Positions 1 to 8,534 are shown, numbered from the stretch's first letter. The stretch is DNA of 64,000 nucleotides from Labrys sp. WJW (GCF_001676615.1 NZ_LYXZ01000041.1:1-64000); one strand, 5' to 3'. The notes: generated by a model not told the origin, from the letters alone. Numbers and translations are program-made.

Positions 1-248
1 TCGCGGGCTTCAGGGGGGATCGGCAGCAGGCCGGAGCCCCGCAGCATCGCCTCGATCGCCGTGTTGGCATGGTCGAGCGCGCTGCCGGCGGCATAGTCTC
101 CGTCCAGCCAGTCCGGCAATTCGTTCAGCACATTGGTGAGGCAGGCGAGCAGCATCGCCTCGTTGTCGGACAGGCTCGCCTTGATACGCTGATACTCGGC
201 CGCGAGAACTGTCGGGTGCTCGTCATAGTCCAAGGGTCGAAATGCCAT
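1..248 (-). CDS. Hypothetical protein, 3' end cut by window edge
   Basis: The reverse strand opens with ATG at 248 and reads without a stop to base 1, giving the first 82 residues of a protein that continues outside the window. It starts MAFRPLDYDEHPTVLAAEY and is acidic, with a predicted helical stretch (ASLSDNEAMLLACLTNVLNE). I do not recognise a catalytic motif. The length and helical N-terminus would suit the leader segment of a sensor-type protein, but that is a guess. Confidence 0.55.
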   Translation of the reverse strand, partial: MAFRPLDYDEHPTVLAAEYQRIKASLSDNEAMLLACLTNVLNELPDWLDGDYAAGSALDHANTAIEAMLRGSGLLPIPPEAR

Positions 249-308
249 ATACTGCAGCCCCGTCGCGATGTTGCAGGCCTGGCAAATTGCGTTCAGGCGC
301 GCGTCAGA

Positions 309-350
309 GCGTTTTGCGATTTGGCGGTGACGCCAAGAATCGCAAAACGC
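309..350. repeat. Strong hairpin with GTGA loop in non-coding gap
   Basis: GCGTTTTGCGATT (309-321) pairs perfectly with AATCGCAAAACGC (338-350). A further TGGCG/CGCCA helix sits inside and closes on a GTGA loop (327-330). No T-run follows, so it does not look like an intrinsic terminator. The rest of the 249-576 gap holds no gene that I can support. Confidence 0.6.
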
Positions 351-576
351 CTCGAACCAAAGAGTGAGAGCAAACAAGCGTTGCCATCTAAACGCGCCTT
401 GCTCTGGAGATCACTGGCTTATCGCGTGTGACCGCCACGTTACAAGGCTCGCGATTGTCTCCGGGACAGACGACTTTGCACAAGGCCTGCGACGGAAGGT
501 CCCAAAAGCCCGGTCACGCCCCTATCACGCCCCTGAGGGATTGTTAGCCTACAAACAGAACCAGGGGAGAATAACG

Positions 577-822
577 ATGGCAATACATCTGACCGGTCCG
601 CGCAGCGGCCAGGAACCGTGCCTGTTGTTCGAGGATTGCGGCGTTCTCTCCGCCGAGCGGCTGGAGCGTGGCATTCCCTGTCTCTACTTCGCCTCTCCGA
701 ATTGCGCGACGAGCGGCGTCGCCGCCCTGAAGGCCAAACTCGCCGTCCGCAAGGCCATGGCGCGCGTGCATGATCGCCTGAAGGCAATCGATGCCGAGCG
801 CAATAGCCGCGGGCCCGGTTGA
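577..822 (+). CDS. Small hypothetical protein (81 aa)
   Basis: The ATG at 577 is preceded by a clear ribosome binding site (GGGGAGA, 564-570) at good spacing, which is why I prefer it to any upstream in-frame start. The product (MAIHLTGPRSGQEPCLLFE...) is 81 residues, has three cysteines and a basic, helical C-terminal half (AALKAKLAVRKAMARVHDRLKAID). There is no signal peptide or membrane segment. I do not recognise a family. It stands alone between a hairpin-bearing gap and another small gene. Confidence 0.5.
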   Translation: MAIHLTGPRSGQEPCLLFEDCGVLSAERLERGIPCLYFASPNCATSGVAALKAKLAVRKAMARVHDRLKAIDAERNSRGPG

Positions 823-964
823 ACGACGGCCTCGACAAGATTCGTGCCCGCGAACCGCTGCGTTATGGTATGGAGCCGACGATCACGCTACCGCCACGAA
901 GTTCCGCGACACTCCGGCCGAATGCAAGGCCATGCCGGATGTGGCCGTCTGGGGAGAACTCACC

Positions 965-1153
965 ATGCGCGCCATTCTATCCTTGTTGATCATCGTCTAT
1001 CTGATCGGGGTGGGCGTCGAACTGGCGCCGGTGGTCCAGGGGCAATGGAGCAGCGGTTCGGCCTCTGATTTTGCCAGCAGCATCGCCCGAGCGCTTCCCG
1101 ATGCCCTGACCTGGCCGGCCAAGGTCTATCGCAGCCTGACCGACAAGGCCTGA
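965..1153 (+). CDS. Small single-pass membrane protein (62 aa)
   Basis: The ATG at 965 follows GGGGAGAACTCACC, a good ribosome binding site. The 62-residue product begins MRAILSLLIIVYLIGVGVELAP, a hydrophobic segment of about 18 residues that would act as a membrane anchor or uncleaved signal. A short polar, probably periplasmic tail (WPAKVYRSLTDKA) follows. No domain is recognised. Small anchored proteins of this kind are common in Hyphomicrobiales. Confidence 0.55.
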   Translation: MRAILSLLIIVYLIGVGVELAPVVQGQWSSGSASDFASSIARALPDALTWPAKVYRSLTDKA

Positions 1154-1339
1154 GCGCGCGCTTCGATACGCGAAAGCGGCTGGTTCGTTCAGTTGGACCC
1201 GCTGTCCGGCCGACCTGTCCGAGATACCTCTATCGTGCTTGGAGAATCGGCCCCGAACGATCCTGGCAGATTGGTCCTTGCCGAGCCGCGGGCGGAAGAG
1301 ACCGGCCATTGGCCGGTCCCCGTGCGACAGGCCCCCACC

Positions 1340-2077
1340 TCAGGTCGTCTGTCCTCCATCCACCGTCAGAATGGCGCCCGTGATCTGCCGTGAGGAAGGG
1401 CTCGCCAGAAAGGCGACAGCGGCGGCGACATCCTCCGGCGTGCCATAACGCCCAAGCGGGCTCAGGCTGCGCTGGAAGTCGGAGAACTCGCCATTGGCGG
1501 GGTTCATGTCGGTGTCGGTCGACCCCGGCTGGACCAGGTTGACGGTGACATCGCGCGGTCCGAGCTCCTGGGCAAGGCCCCGCGTGAACGAGTGCAAGGC
1601 AGATTTGGTCATATAGTAGAATGTGCCGGGATGTCCGACGATACGCTCGGCACCCGCGGAGCCGATCGTGACGATGCGTCCGCCAGCGTTAAGATGCGGA
1701 ATGGCGGCCTGCGCCGCAAGCACAGGGCCGCGTACATTGACGTCGAGCATCGCATCGATCGTCTCTACGCTGATCTCGGCGGTCGATGCATAAAGCGCAA
1801 TCGCGGCATTGTTGACGAGGATGTCGAGACCGCCCAGCGCCTCGGCCGCTTCGTTGACAGAGCGCTTGATCGCAGCCGGATCGGCGCTGTCCGCTTGAAT
1901 GGCGACAGCCTTGCGCCCCTCGCCCTCGATCGCCCGAACGACCGCGGCAGCGCGATCGGCTGACTTCTCATAGGTGAGCGCCACATCCGCGCCCTTTTGC
2001 GCAAGCGCGATCGCTATTGCGGCGCCGATGCCGCGAGACCCGCCCGTCACGAGCGCACGCTTTCCAGACAATTCCAT
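1340..2077 (-). CDS. SDR-family NAD(P)-dependent oxidoreductase
   Basis: A classical short-chain dehydrogenase/reductase of 245 aa, the usual length. The Rossmann motif TGGSRGIG is at residues 11-18, NNAA at 89-92, catalytic Ser140 and the YxxxK pair at Tyr154/Lys158, and the VQPGSTDTDM region that contacts the cofactor near 182-191. The substrate cannot be deduced. It is transcribed divergently from a TetR regulator, and two copies of an operator-like motif lie between and across the two starts. It is therefore very likely the regulator's target, perhaps in detoxification of a reactive carbonyl or xenobiotic (inference). Confidence 0.9.
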   Translation of the reverse strand: MELSGKRALVTGGSRGIGAAIAIALAQKGADVALTYEKSADRAAAVVRAIEGEGRKAVAIQADSADPAAIKRSVNEAAEALGGLDILVNNAAIALYASTAEISVETIDAMLDVNVRGPVLAAQAAIPHLNAGGRIVTIGSAGAERIVGHPGTFYYMTKSALHSFTRGLAQELGPRDVTVNLVQPGSTDTDMNPANGEFSDFQRSLSPLGRYGTPEDVAAAVAFLASPSSRQITGAILTVDGGQTT

Positions 2078-2087
2078 GGCAACAGCC

Positions 2088-2166
2088 TTTATCTAGTGAT
2101 CGATACAGAAATGCTAAAGCCATTGCCTCGAGCGGTCAACGGATTTATGTAGTGATCGATGCAAAA
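2088..2166. promoter_or_regulatory. Duplicated operator-like motif between SDR and TetR genes
   Basis: Two 23-bp direct copies of TTTAT(C/G)TAGTGATCGAT(A/G)CA(G/A)AA lie at 2088-2110 and 2144-2166, 56 bp apart. They differ at only a few positions. One copy sits just upstream of the SDR start and the other overlaps the TetR start codon at 2159. Position and repetition suggest binding sites for the divergent TetR regulator that couple autorepression with repression of the SDR. Confidence 0.6.
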
Positions 2167-2827
2167 TTCTGATCCGAGCCCCGACACACCCCCTGCGCCT
2201 CCCCCCCTGCGCGGGCGGCCGCGTGCGTTCGACCGGAACGCTGCACTGGCGCAGGCGACCCGCCTGTTCTGGACCAAGGGTTTCGAAGCGACCTCCATTG
2301 CCGATTTGACGCACGCCATGGGTATCGGCGCGCCCAGCCTCTATGCCGCATTCCAATCGAAGGAGGCCCTTTATGCCGAGGCGCTCCGCCACTATGCCGA
2401 GACCAACGAGGGATATGTCTGGGCAGGGTTTCATTCCGCAGCGACTGCGCGCGATGCCGTCCGGTCTCTCCTGATGGATTCGGCCGCTGCCCTGACCGGC
2501 TGCGTCGCGGATATTCCCCGCGGTTGCATGATCACGCTTTCGTCGGTCGGCAGCGAAGGCCATACGGAATTGGGCGAGTTGGTGCGGTCCGCGCGAGCCG
2601 TCACGCTCGAACGGCTATTGACGCGCCTCGACAAGGCGGTGGCGGATGGCGAGATCGCAGCCTCGACCGATCTTCGCGCACTCGCGCGCTTCGTACAGAC
2701 CATCCAGAACGGCATGTCGATCCTTGCCCGCGACGGGGCGAACTGCGCCGAACTGGAGTCGGTAGCCGATGTCGCCATGGCGGGATGGGACGCCCGGACC
2801 GTCAGACCTGAGGACGGCGCGGGTTGA
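2159..2827 (+). CDS. TetR/AcrR family transcriptional regulator
   Basis: A 222-aa one-domain-plus-ligand regulator. The N-terminal helix-turn-helix is at about residues 20-70 (RNAALAQATRLFWTKGFEATSIADL followed by GIGAPSLYAAFQSKEALY), the standard TetR_N arrangement. The C-terminal half is the variable ligand and dimer domain. The ATG at 2159 lies inside the second operator-like repeat and has no evident ribosome binding site, so translation may be leaderless or start slightly downstream. Divergent from the SDR gene that it probably represses. Confidence 0.88.
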   Translation: MQNSDPSPDTPPAPPPLRGRPRAFDRNAALAQATRLFWTKGFEATSIADLTHAMGIGAPSLYAAFQSKEALYAEALRHYAETNEGYVWAGFHSAATARDAVRSLLMDSAAALTGCVADIPRGCMITLSSVGSEGHTELGELVRSARAVTLERLLTRLDKAVADGEIAASTDLRALARFVQTIQNGMSILARDGANCAELESVADVAMAGWDARTVRPEDGAG

Positions 2828-2928
2828 CCCATCGCCTTTCCCCCAACCGGGACTTATGATCCGATCGGCTCGTTCGGTTCGCGCGCACTGTGTCATCATG
2901 GGGGAAGCCTTGCAGGCGTCTTCGCAGC

Positions 2929-3660
2929 ATGCCTGATCCCGCCGGCGGATTTGCAGCCGGAACGGTGGCACGCACCAGGCTTTCGCACAGCCTGCGCCTT
3001 CTTTTCGCGCTTGCGGCCCTGCCGTTCCTGGCCGTCATCGTCTTCATGCTCGTCGCCATCGGCTTTGCCCTCCTGCCCGCAACAGGGCGAACCCAGCAGG
3101 CCGGTGGAGAGCCGACGCTCTATTTGTGCGCCTCCCTCGCCCATGCCGACATCGTGATGCCGAGCCGGGATGCGCTGGTCGATTGGGCGGGGCTGTTTCC
3201 GGCCGTCATGCCCCCCAATCTGCCCAGCGAGGCCTATCTGGCCTTCGGTTGGGGCGATCTCGTCTTTTTCCAGGAAACGCCGACCTGGGCCGACACCAGG
3301 ATGTCGACGGCCCTGGCGGCACTGGCCGGCCGGCACGACACCGCCCTCCGGGTGGTCGCCGTCAATCCGCCGGTGGCCAACCCCGATTGCCTGCCGCTTG
3401 CGGTCGACAGGGAGGGGCGGCAGGCCCTGATCGCCCATATCCGCGCAAGCCTCCAGCCGGACGGCGCCGGCAGGGCCCAGCAGCGCCCCGGCGGCATGGG
3501 GCTCGAAGCCTTCTATCTCGCCAGGGGCCGCTACGGACCGTTCAACACCTGCAACCAATGGGTGGCCGAGGCCCTCGCGGCCGCCGGCCTGCCCCATGCC
3601 CGCTTCGCCCCCTTCAGCTTCAGCGTGACCTGGCCTCTCGGGAAAGGCCGTACCGGATAG
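2929..3660 (+). CDS. DUF2459 (urease-region type) membrane-anchored protein
   Basis: A 243-aa protein with one N-terminal membrane segment (LLFALAALPFLAVIVFMLVAIGFALLP). The soluble remainder matches the DUF2459 family, sometimes annotated as urease-associated. Typical features are the GWGDLVFFQETPTW block and the C-terminal FNTCNQWVAEALAAAGLP, whose Asn-Thr-Cys-Asn core is the family hallmark and looks like a Cys-dependent active site. The function is not established. No urease genes are nearby. A GTG start at 2890 is possible, but ATG 2929 gives a better signal-anchor N-terminus. Confidence 0.75.
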   Translation: MPDPAGGFAAGTVARTRLSHSLRLLFALAALPFLAVIVFMLVAIGFALLPATGRTQQAGGEPTLYLCASLAHADIVMPSRDALVDWAGLFPAVMPPNLPSEAYLAFGWGDLVFFQETPTWADTRMSTALAALAGRHDTALRVVAVNPPVANPDCLPLAVDREGRQALIAHIRASLQPDGAGRAQQRPGGMGLEAFYLARGRYGPFNTCNQWVAEALAAAGLPHARFAPFSFSVTWPLGKGRTG

Positions 3661-3862
3661 AGCAAGCGGCACGTTGCGCACGAGAGTCCTTGTTGCCGGA
3701 AGAACACACCCTCGGGCGCTTTTGCACCCGCCGCCGACAAGCTCGCTGCGGGCGCACAATCCTGCCGCAATGGCTACCTACGCCGACCTCACCGAGACGC
3801 CGCCGCCGCTCCCAAGCCCGGCAGGCGCCGACGAATAAGAACAGCACATATCTGGACTAGAA

Positions 3863-4645
3863 ATGATACTGGCACGAAGCATTATCCTTCTGGCCTTGCC
3901 GCTGATGCTTGCAAGCTGCGTCACGACAAGCGCGAAGATCGACACCTCTCTGGCAACCCCGGCCGTTGCGCCGCAGGCGGGCGCAGCCGCACAACTCGCA
4001 GCCTTGCCTGCGATCAAGCCCGAGGAGGCCCAGAACGCCCCCACCGCTGCACCGGAAACGGCCGAGGCGATCGACCCCCATTACGCCGCCCTCTATGCCG
4101 GTTCCAAGGACGGCGCCTATGCGATCAAGGCCGTCAACCTGGCCAGCGTGGCACCGCGCTTCTGGCGCCGCGAGGTTGCCTACGACTCGTCGGAAAAGAC
4201 CGGCACCATCATCGTCGATCCCAACAAGCGCTTTCTCTATCTGATCCAGGGCAACGGCAAGGCGCTGCGCTACGGGGTCGGCGTCGGCAAGGTCGCGGAC
4301 TATAATTTCCAGGGCGAGGCGATCATCGCGCGCAAGGCCACCTGGCCGCGTTGGACCCCGACGCCCACCATGATCGCCCGCAATCCCAAGCAATATGGCC
4401 GCTATCGTGCCGGCATGGCCGGCGGCCCCGGCAATCCGCTGGGCGCCCGTGCGCTCTATCTCTATAGCGGAGGCCGCGACACGCTGTATCGCCTGCACGG
4501 CACCACCAATCCGTCAGCCATCGGCACCAAGGTTTCGTCCGGCTGCATCCGGCTGACCAACCAGGACATCATCGATCTCTACAAGCGCATTCCCGTCGGC
4601 ACCAAGGTGATCGTGCTGCCGGTGGGCAGCAGCCGTTCGGCCTGA
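3863..4645 (+). CDS. L,D-transpeptidase (YkuD/ErfK family), lipoprotein
   Basis: A 260-aa periplasmic enzyme that should make 3-3 cross-links in peptidoglycan or attach proteins to it. The N-terminus MILARSIILLALPLMLASC is a lipoprotein signal with lipobox LASC, so Cys19 would be lipidated. A low-complexity Ala/Pro linker runs to about residue 75. The YkuD domain (about 105-255) contains His212 in LHGT and the catalytic SSGCIRL motif with Cys228 and Arg230. Length and layout match alphaproteobacterial family members. Confidence 0.92.
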   Translation: MILARSIILLALPLMLASCVTTSAKIDTSLATPAVAPQAGAAAQLAALPAIKPEEAQNAPTAAPETAEAIDPHYAALYAGSKDGAYAIKAVNLASVAPRFWRREVAYDSSEKTGTIIVDPNKRFLYLIQGNGKALRYGVGVGKVADYNFQGEAIIARKATWPRWTPTPTMIARNPKQYGRYRAGMAGGPGNPLGARALYLYSGGRDTLYRLHGTTNPSAIGTKVSSGCIRLTNQDIIDLYKRIPVGTKVIVLPVGSSRSA

Positions 4646-4718
4646 CCGATCAGAGAGCTGGATGGCCTTCGATCGGCCAGGCGGCCGCCCACGAAGCGGC
4701 ACCCGGCGCCGCAGGCGA

Positions 4719-4756
4719 AATTCAAATCTTTTCCATTCCGTAAAGGAATTTGAATT
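4719..4756. repeat. AT-rich hairpin in intergenic gap
   Basis: AATTCAAAT (4719-4727) pairs with ATTTGAATT (4748-4756), with additional CTTTTCC/GGAA-type pairing inside. It lies between the L,D-transpeptidase and the DUF937 gene. It could be a weak terminator or a small REP element. No T-run follows. Confidence 0.45.
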
Positions 4757-4883
4757 CTATCAGAAACTCATCCTGCCGGGCACTTGCCCGGCAGCAAGAA
4801 CAGCCAGCCCGGCGTCATTGAATTTTGCAACGGAGACGATTGGGTACTAAGGTATCCATAAATTTTCTGACACGAGGAATGAA

Positions 4884-5780
4884 ATGGCCATCAATCTTCC
4901 CAGCCTCGTCTCCCAGTTGATCACCCCCGACCTCATCGAACGCGCCGCCGCAATCATCGGCATCGACCCGGCACTGGCCGGAAAACTGGTCGGCGCCGCC
5001 ATTCCCTCCGTGCTGGGGGCCTTCGCCAGCGAAGCCTCTTCTCCCGATGGCGCCAAGGGCATTTCCGATCTGATATCCAGCCAGGATCCGGGCCTGTTCG
5101 ACACGCTGTCCGCCGGCGTGACCAGCGGCGATGCCAACGCCCTGGCCAGCGGCGGCAACGTGCTGACCTCCCTGCTGGGCGCCGAAGGCGTCAACCAACT
5201 GGCCAATGTCCTCGGGCAGGCCACTGGCGCCCCGCCGCAGGCTGCCGCTTCCATATTGAGCCTCGTGGGCCCGGCCGTCGTCGGCGCCCTCGGCAACCAA
5301 TCGCCGGAGAACTGGGCGGACGGCAATGCGGTGGCCTCGCTCTTTGCAGGCGAGAAACAGGCGATCACGGCGGCACTCCCGGCCAGCCTCGCGGCAGGGC
5401 TTGCCGATAGCGGCTTCCTGCAGGGCCTGGACACGGCGGTAAGCGGCGCCTTCCGGACCGCGCCGCCCCAATCCACGCTGGGTTCGGCAACACCGGGACC
5501 TCAGGCGGGCACGTCGACCCTCGGATCCGGCGAAACGGCAGCACCAGCCGGCCGCTCGACACTCGACACCAAGCCGTCTCCCAGCCCCCAGGTCCAGCAC
5601 CAAGCCGCCCCGCCGCCACCACCACAATCGAGCGGCAGCATGACCTGGCTCTATCTCATCATCGCCATCCTGGTCGTCGGCGGCCTCGCCTGGTACTTCC
5701 TCTACAAGCGCCCCCAGGCGAGCACACCGGCCACAACCGGACAGATCGAGATGCCCACCGCATCACCCCCGCTCGGCTGA
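4884..5780 (+). CDS. DUF937 (YidB-like) family protein with C-terminal membrane anchor
   Basis: A 298-aa protein. Residues 1-130 are the DUF937 region: short amphipathic helices with repeated Ala/Gly/Leu pattern, such as LAGKLVGAAIPSVLGAF and ILSLVGPAVVGALGNQ. A second helical block follows to about residue 200, then a Thr/Ser/Pro-rich linker. One membrane helix near 254-273 (WLYLIIAILVVGGLAWYFLY) and a short cytoplasmic or periplasmic tail close the protein. The family's molecular role is unknown. The ATG at 4884 follows ACGAGGAATGAA, a reasonable ribosome binding site. Confidence 0.75.
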   Translation: MAINLPSLVSQLITPDLIERAAAIIGIDPALAGKLVGAAIPSVLGAFASEASSPDGAKGISDLISSQDPGLFDTLSAGVTSGDANALASGGNVLTSLLGAEGVNQLANVLGQATGAPPQAAASILSLVGPAVVGALGNQSPENWADGNAVASLFAGEKQAITAALPASLAAGLADSGFLQGLDTAVSGAFRTAPPQSTLGSATPGPQAGTSTLGSGETAAPAGRSTLDTKPSPSPQVQHQAAPPPPPQSSGSMTWLYLIIAILVVGGLAWYFLYKRPQASTPATTGQIEMPTASPPLG

Positions 5781-5814
5781 AGCGCGACGACGCCGAGGCA
5801 TATCCCGGTATGAA

Positions 5815-5929
5815 AAAGGCGACGAAGCTTGCGCTTCGTCGGTTGATCTCGGCACAAGAAAGGCGACGAAGCTTGCGCTTCGTCGGTTGATCTCGGCACA
5901 AGAAAGGCGACGAAGCTTGCGCTTCGTCG
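5815..5929. repeat. 44-bp tandem repeat of hairpins (2.6 copies)
   Basis: Three identical 44-bp-spaced copies begin at 5815, 5859 and 5903. The third is truncated after 26 bases. Each copy contains the 8-bp inverted repeat GACGAAGC/GCTTCGTC with a TTGC loop, so the array can form three consecutive stem-loops. It lies between the convergent DUF937 and DUF1150 genes, where it may act as a bidirectional transcription barrier. It encodes no credible protein. Confidence 0.85.
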
Positions 5930-5970
5930 CCCTGGATCCGCTCCTGGCGGATACACTTCCCGTGAGCTGA

Positions 5971-6228
5971 TCAGTGCAGGGAAACCGGCTCCAGTTCCTG
6001 TTCCCAGGCATTGGCCACCGCACCCTCGGCCGAATCAGAAATCATGATGGGCGTGCCGTCGGCGGCGTTGAGAGTGAACAGCTTCAAGCCGGGACGGATT
6101 TCACCGATCTGCGGGTAGAGGCGCATGGCATCCTCCGACATGATCGGCTTGACATAGGCGACATGCCCGGCGCCCAGGGCGGCCAGCATCTCGGGAGTAG
6201 GCACAGAAGTCTTGTCGTTCCGGATCAT
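5971..6228 (-). CDS. DUF1150 family protein
   Basis: An 85-aa protein (MIRNDKTSVPTPEMLAALGAGHVAYVKPI...) of the alphaproteobacterial DUF1150 family, with the characteristic AGHVAYVKPI and LNAADGTPIMISDS segments. The ATG at 6228 is preceded by AGGAGGG on the reverse strand, an excellent site. I therefore reject the longer reading frame starting at 6294. It follows the Hsp20 gene on the same strand with a 49-bp gap, the usual context for this family. A role alongside the small heat-shock protein is likely but unproven. Confidence 0.85.
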   Translation of the reverse strand: MIRNDKTSVPTPEMLAALGAGHVAYVKPIMSEDAMRLYPQIGEIRPGLKLFTLNAADGTPIMISDSAEGAVANAWEQELEPVSLH

Positions 6229-6277
6229 GGGACCCTCCTGAACGTTGAAAATGATGAAAATAGGGGCAAGCGGTTCG

Positions 6278-6706
6278 TCAGTCCCGCACCGCAATGTCGA
6301 TGCGCTTGGCGACGCGCTCGGGCTCCGGACGGATCAGGTCGACGGAAAGCAGGCCGTTCTTCAGATCCGCGCCCATCACCTCCATGCCGTCGGCAAGGAG
6401 AAAGGTGCGCTGGAACTGGCGGGCTGCGATACCGCGATGCAGGAAGACGCGGGATTTGTCGTCCACCTGGCGCCCGCGGATGACGAGCTGGTTTTCCTCG
6501 ATCGAGACGTCAAGCTCCTCGCGGCTGAAGCCAGCGACGGCAAGCGTGATTCTCAGCCGCTCCGGTGGCCGATCACAGGAACCGACCCGCTCGATATTGT
6601 AAGGCGGATAGCCGTCATTGGCGGCTTTGGCGACCCTGTCCAGCGCTCGTTCGATCTCGTCGAAACCGAGCAGGAAGGGCGAATTCAAGGTTGGTACGCG
6701 CGACAT
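6278..6706 (-). CDS. Hsp20 family small heat-shock protein
   Basis: A 142-aa alpha-crystallin-type holdase of the IbpA class (MSRVPTLNSPFLLGFDEIERALDRV...). The alpha-crystallin domain occupies about residues 35-130. PPYNIERVG opens the domain, and the A-D-L-K-N-G-L-L segment is the family signature near its end. Such proteins bind unfolding polypeptides without ATP and form large oligomers. The start at ATG 6706 is chosen because it gives the conserved N-terminus. It forms an operon with the DUF1150 gene. Confidence 0.93.
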   Translation of the reverse strand: MSRVPTLNSPFLLGFDEIERALDRVAKAANDGYPPYNIERVGSCDRPPERLRITLAVAGFSREELDVSIEENQLVIRGRQVDDKSRVFLHRGIAARQFQRTFLLADGMEVMGADLKNGLLSVDLIRPEPERVAKRIDIAVRD

Positions 6707-6930
6707 TGCAAAGCCCTCGCAGGAAGCGACTTTGGAGTGGGACCCTGACGGCATCCCCGTTCCGGCAACTCCGGAACAATCTCAATATGGGCAAGCGCAA
6801 GGGGGTTTCAAGAGGGGCCCGGAAATGCGGTGAGGATTTCCGGATCGAGCCCTCCGGAGTAAGGCGCGTTTTGGTGAAAAACGCGGTTTTTCTACCAAGT
6901 CGCGAAACGATTGACCGATGCATGTCGCTT

Positions 6931-7015
6931 CTGGGATCGCAGGTATCCTTGCCTGCTCTTGGAAACACTCCGTCAGACGGATGGGAAGAGCAGGCAAGGA
7001 TGCCTGCGATCCCAG
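6931..7015. repeat. Compound palindrome (REP-like family 1)
   Basis: Two 30-bp arms (6931-6960 and 6986-7015) are inverted copies with one G.T-compatible difference. Each arm contains its own inner palindrome (GCAGG..CCTGC around a central ATCCT). The element fills most of the gap between the Hsp20 gene and cobB. Close relatives lie at 24369, 28223, 29873 and 42825 in this window. Confidence 0.8.
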
Positions 7016-7075
7016 GATTGCCTCCTGTCGCAAAACGCTCTTGCGCGCCGCTCCGGGGCGGGGCAGGAACGGCAT

Positions 7076-8419
7076 ATGATCCCTCCCGGCCTTCTCATTG
7101 CCGCACCCCGCTCCGGTTCCGGCAAGACCACCCTGGTGCTCGGCCTGCTGCGCGCCCTTGCCCGCAGCGGCATTGCCGTGCAGCCGATGAAATGCGGCCC
7201 CGACTATATCGACCCCGGCTTTCATGCCGCGGCCGCCTCCCGCGTGAGCTATAACCTCGACAGCTGGGCGATGCGCCCGGCCCTCCTCGACAGCCTGATC
7301 CACCAGGCCGGCAGCGATGCCGAGCTCTTCATCGGCGAGGCGCTGATGGGGCTGTTCGACGGCGTTGTCAGCAACGGCGCCAGCGGGGATGGCTCCTCGT
7401 CCGGCCTCGCGGCGCGGCAGGGATGGCCGGTGCTGCTGGTTCTCGACATTTCCGGCCAGTCCCAGTCTGCCGGCGCCGTCGCCAAGGGCTTCGCCAGTTT
7501 CCGCCCCGATGTGCGCATCGCCGGCGTGGTGCTCAACAAGGTCGCCAGCCCGCGGCACGAGGCTTTGGCACGCAAGGGCATCGAGGAAGCCGGCCTGCCC
7601 GTGGTCGGCGTACTGCCCCGCAATGCCGACCTCGTGCTGCCCGAGCGCCATCTCGGCCTGGTCCAGGCCGACGAGACCGCCGAACTCGACCAGCGGCTGG
7701 AGGCCTTGGCGGATTTCGTCGAGGCCCATTGCAGCATCGAGGCCATCCGGGCCCTCGCCGGGCCGACCAACCTGCCGACAGGGCTGGACGAGGCAGGTCT
7801 TCCACCGGACGGTATCGAGGATGCGGGCTTGCGCCCGCCCGGCCAGCGCATCGCGCTGGCCCGCGACGCCGCCTTCTCCTTCGTCTATCCGCACCTCATC
7901 GCCGGCTGGCGCCGCCAAGGCGCCGAGATCATTCCCTTTTCGCCGCTGGCCGACGAGGGGCCGGCGGAAGATGCGGACGTCACCTGGCTGCCAGGCGGCT
8001 ATCCTGAACTGCATGGCGCGCGGCTTGCCACCGCAACCCACTTCCACCGCACCCTGCGCCAGTTCGCGCAGACGCGCCCGGTACATGGCGAATGCGGGGG
8101 CTACATGGTGCTCGGCCAGGTCCTGATCGATGCAGAGGGCACGGCCCACCGCATGACCGGCCTGCTCGATCTCGAGACGAGCTTTGCCAAACGCCGCATG
8201 AATCTGGGCTACCGCCTCGCGGCTCTGAAGCAGGATTGTCCGCTCGGCAAACGTGGCAGCCTGGTGCGCGGCCATGAGTTCCACTACTCGACAACCTTGC
8301 GTTCCGACGATGCGCCGCTCTTCGACGTCAGCGATGCCAACGCCACCTCCCTGGGCGCCCTCGGCGGGCGCCGCGGCCAGGTCACCGGTTCCTTCTTCCA
8401 CGTGATCGACAGGGCCTAG
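7076..8419 (+). CDS. cobB: Cobyrinate a,c-diamide synthase
   Basis: A 447-aa ATP-dependent amidotransferase of cobalamin synthesis that amidates the a and c carboxylates of (hydrogeno)cobyrinate using glutamine. The N-terminal DTB-synthetase-like domain carries the P-loop APRSGSGKTT at 10-19 and the KCGPDYIDPGFH block near 42-53. The C-terminal class I glutaminase domain carries GECGGYMVLG with the nucleophile near Cys340. The conserved RGHEFHYS motif is near the end. The ATG at 7076 follows GGCAGGAA. The other cobalamin gene in the window, cbiD, is 13 kb away, so the pathway genes are not clustered here. Confidence 0.95.
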   Translation: MIPPGLLIAAPRSGSGKTTLVLGLLRALARSGIAVQPMKCGPDYIDPGFHAAAASRVSYNLDSWAMRPALLDSLIHQAGSDAELFIGEALMGLFDGVVSNGASGDGSSSGLAARQGWPVLLVLDISGQSQSAGAVAKGFASFRPDVRIAGVVLNKVASPRHEALARKGIEEAGLPVVGVLPRNADLVLPERHLGLVQADETAELDQRLEALADFVEAHCSIEAIRALAGPTNLPTGLDEAGLPPDGIEDAGLRPPGQRIALARDAAFSFVYPHLIAGWRRQGAEIIPFSPLADEGPAEDADVTWLPGGYPELHGARLATATHFHRTLRQFAQTRPVHGECGGYMVLGQVLIDAEGTAHRMTGLLDLETSFAKRRMNLGYRLAALKQDCPLGKRGSLVRGHEFHYSTTLRSDDAPLFDVSDANATSLGALGGRRGQVTGSFFHVIDRA

Positions 8420-8453
8420 GGCGTGTCGTGATTTGGCGGAGACGTCGGACTTG

Positions 8454-8534
8454 CGTCATTGCGAGCGCAGCGAAGCAATCCACGAGTCGCGTGATTTACC
8501 AAGACTGGATTGCTTCGCTACGCTCGCAATGACG
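8454..8534. repeat. Inverted repeat of the CGTCATTGCGAGCG type
   Basis: Arms of 29 bp at 8454-8482 and 8506-8534 are reverse complements with one mismatch. Each begins or ends CGTCATTGCGAGCG / CGCTCGCAATGACG. This resembles a dispersed extragenic palindrome widespread in Hyphomicrobiales genomes (from memory of such genomes, not searched). It sits between convergent cobB and the DUF924 gene. Confidence 0.8.

Noticed and set aside
364-576. N-terminal extension of the 81-aa gene starting at 577
   Set aside because: The upstream frame crosses the 309-350 hairpin region, has no ribosome binding site and the extension looks non-coding. The site at 564-570 clearly serves ATG 577.
5815-5929. 44-bp tandem repeat as a CRISPR or coding repeat
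   Set aside because: The units are directly contiguous with no unique spacers, and the frames through them are shadows without start signals.
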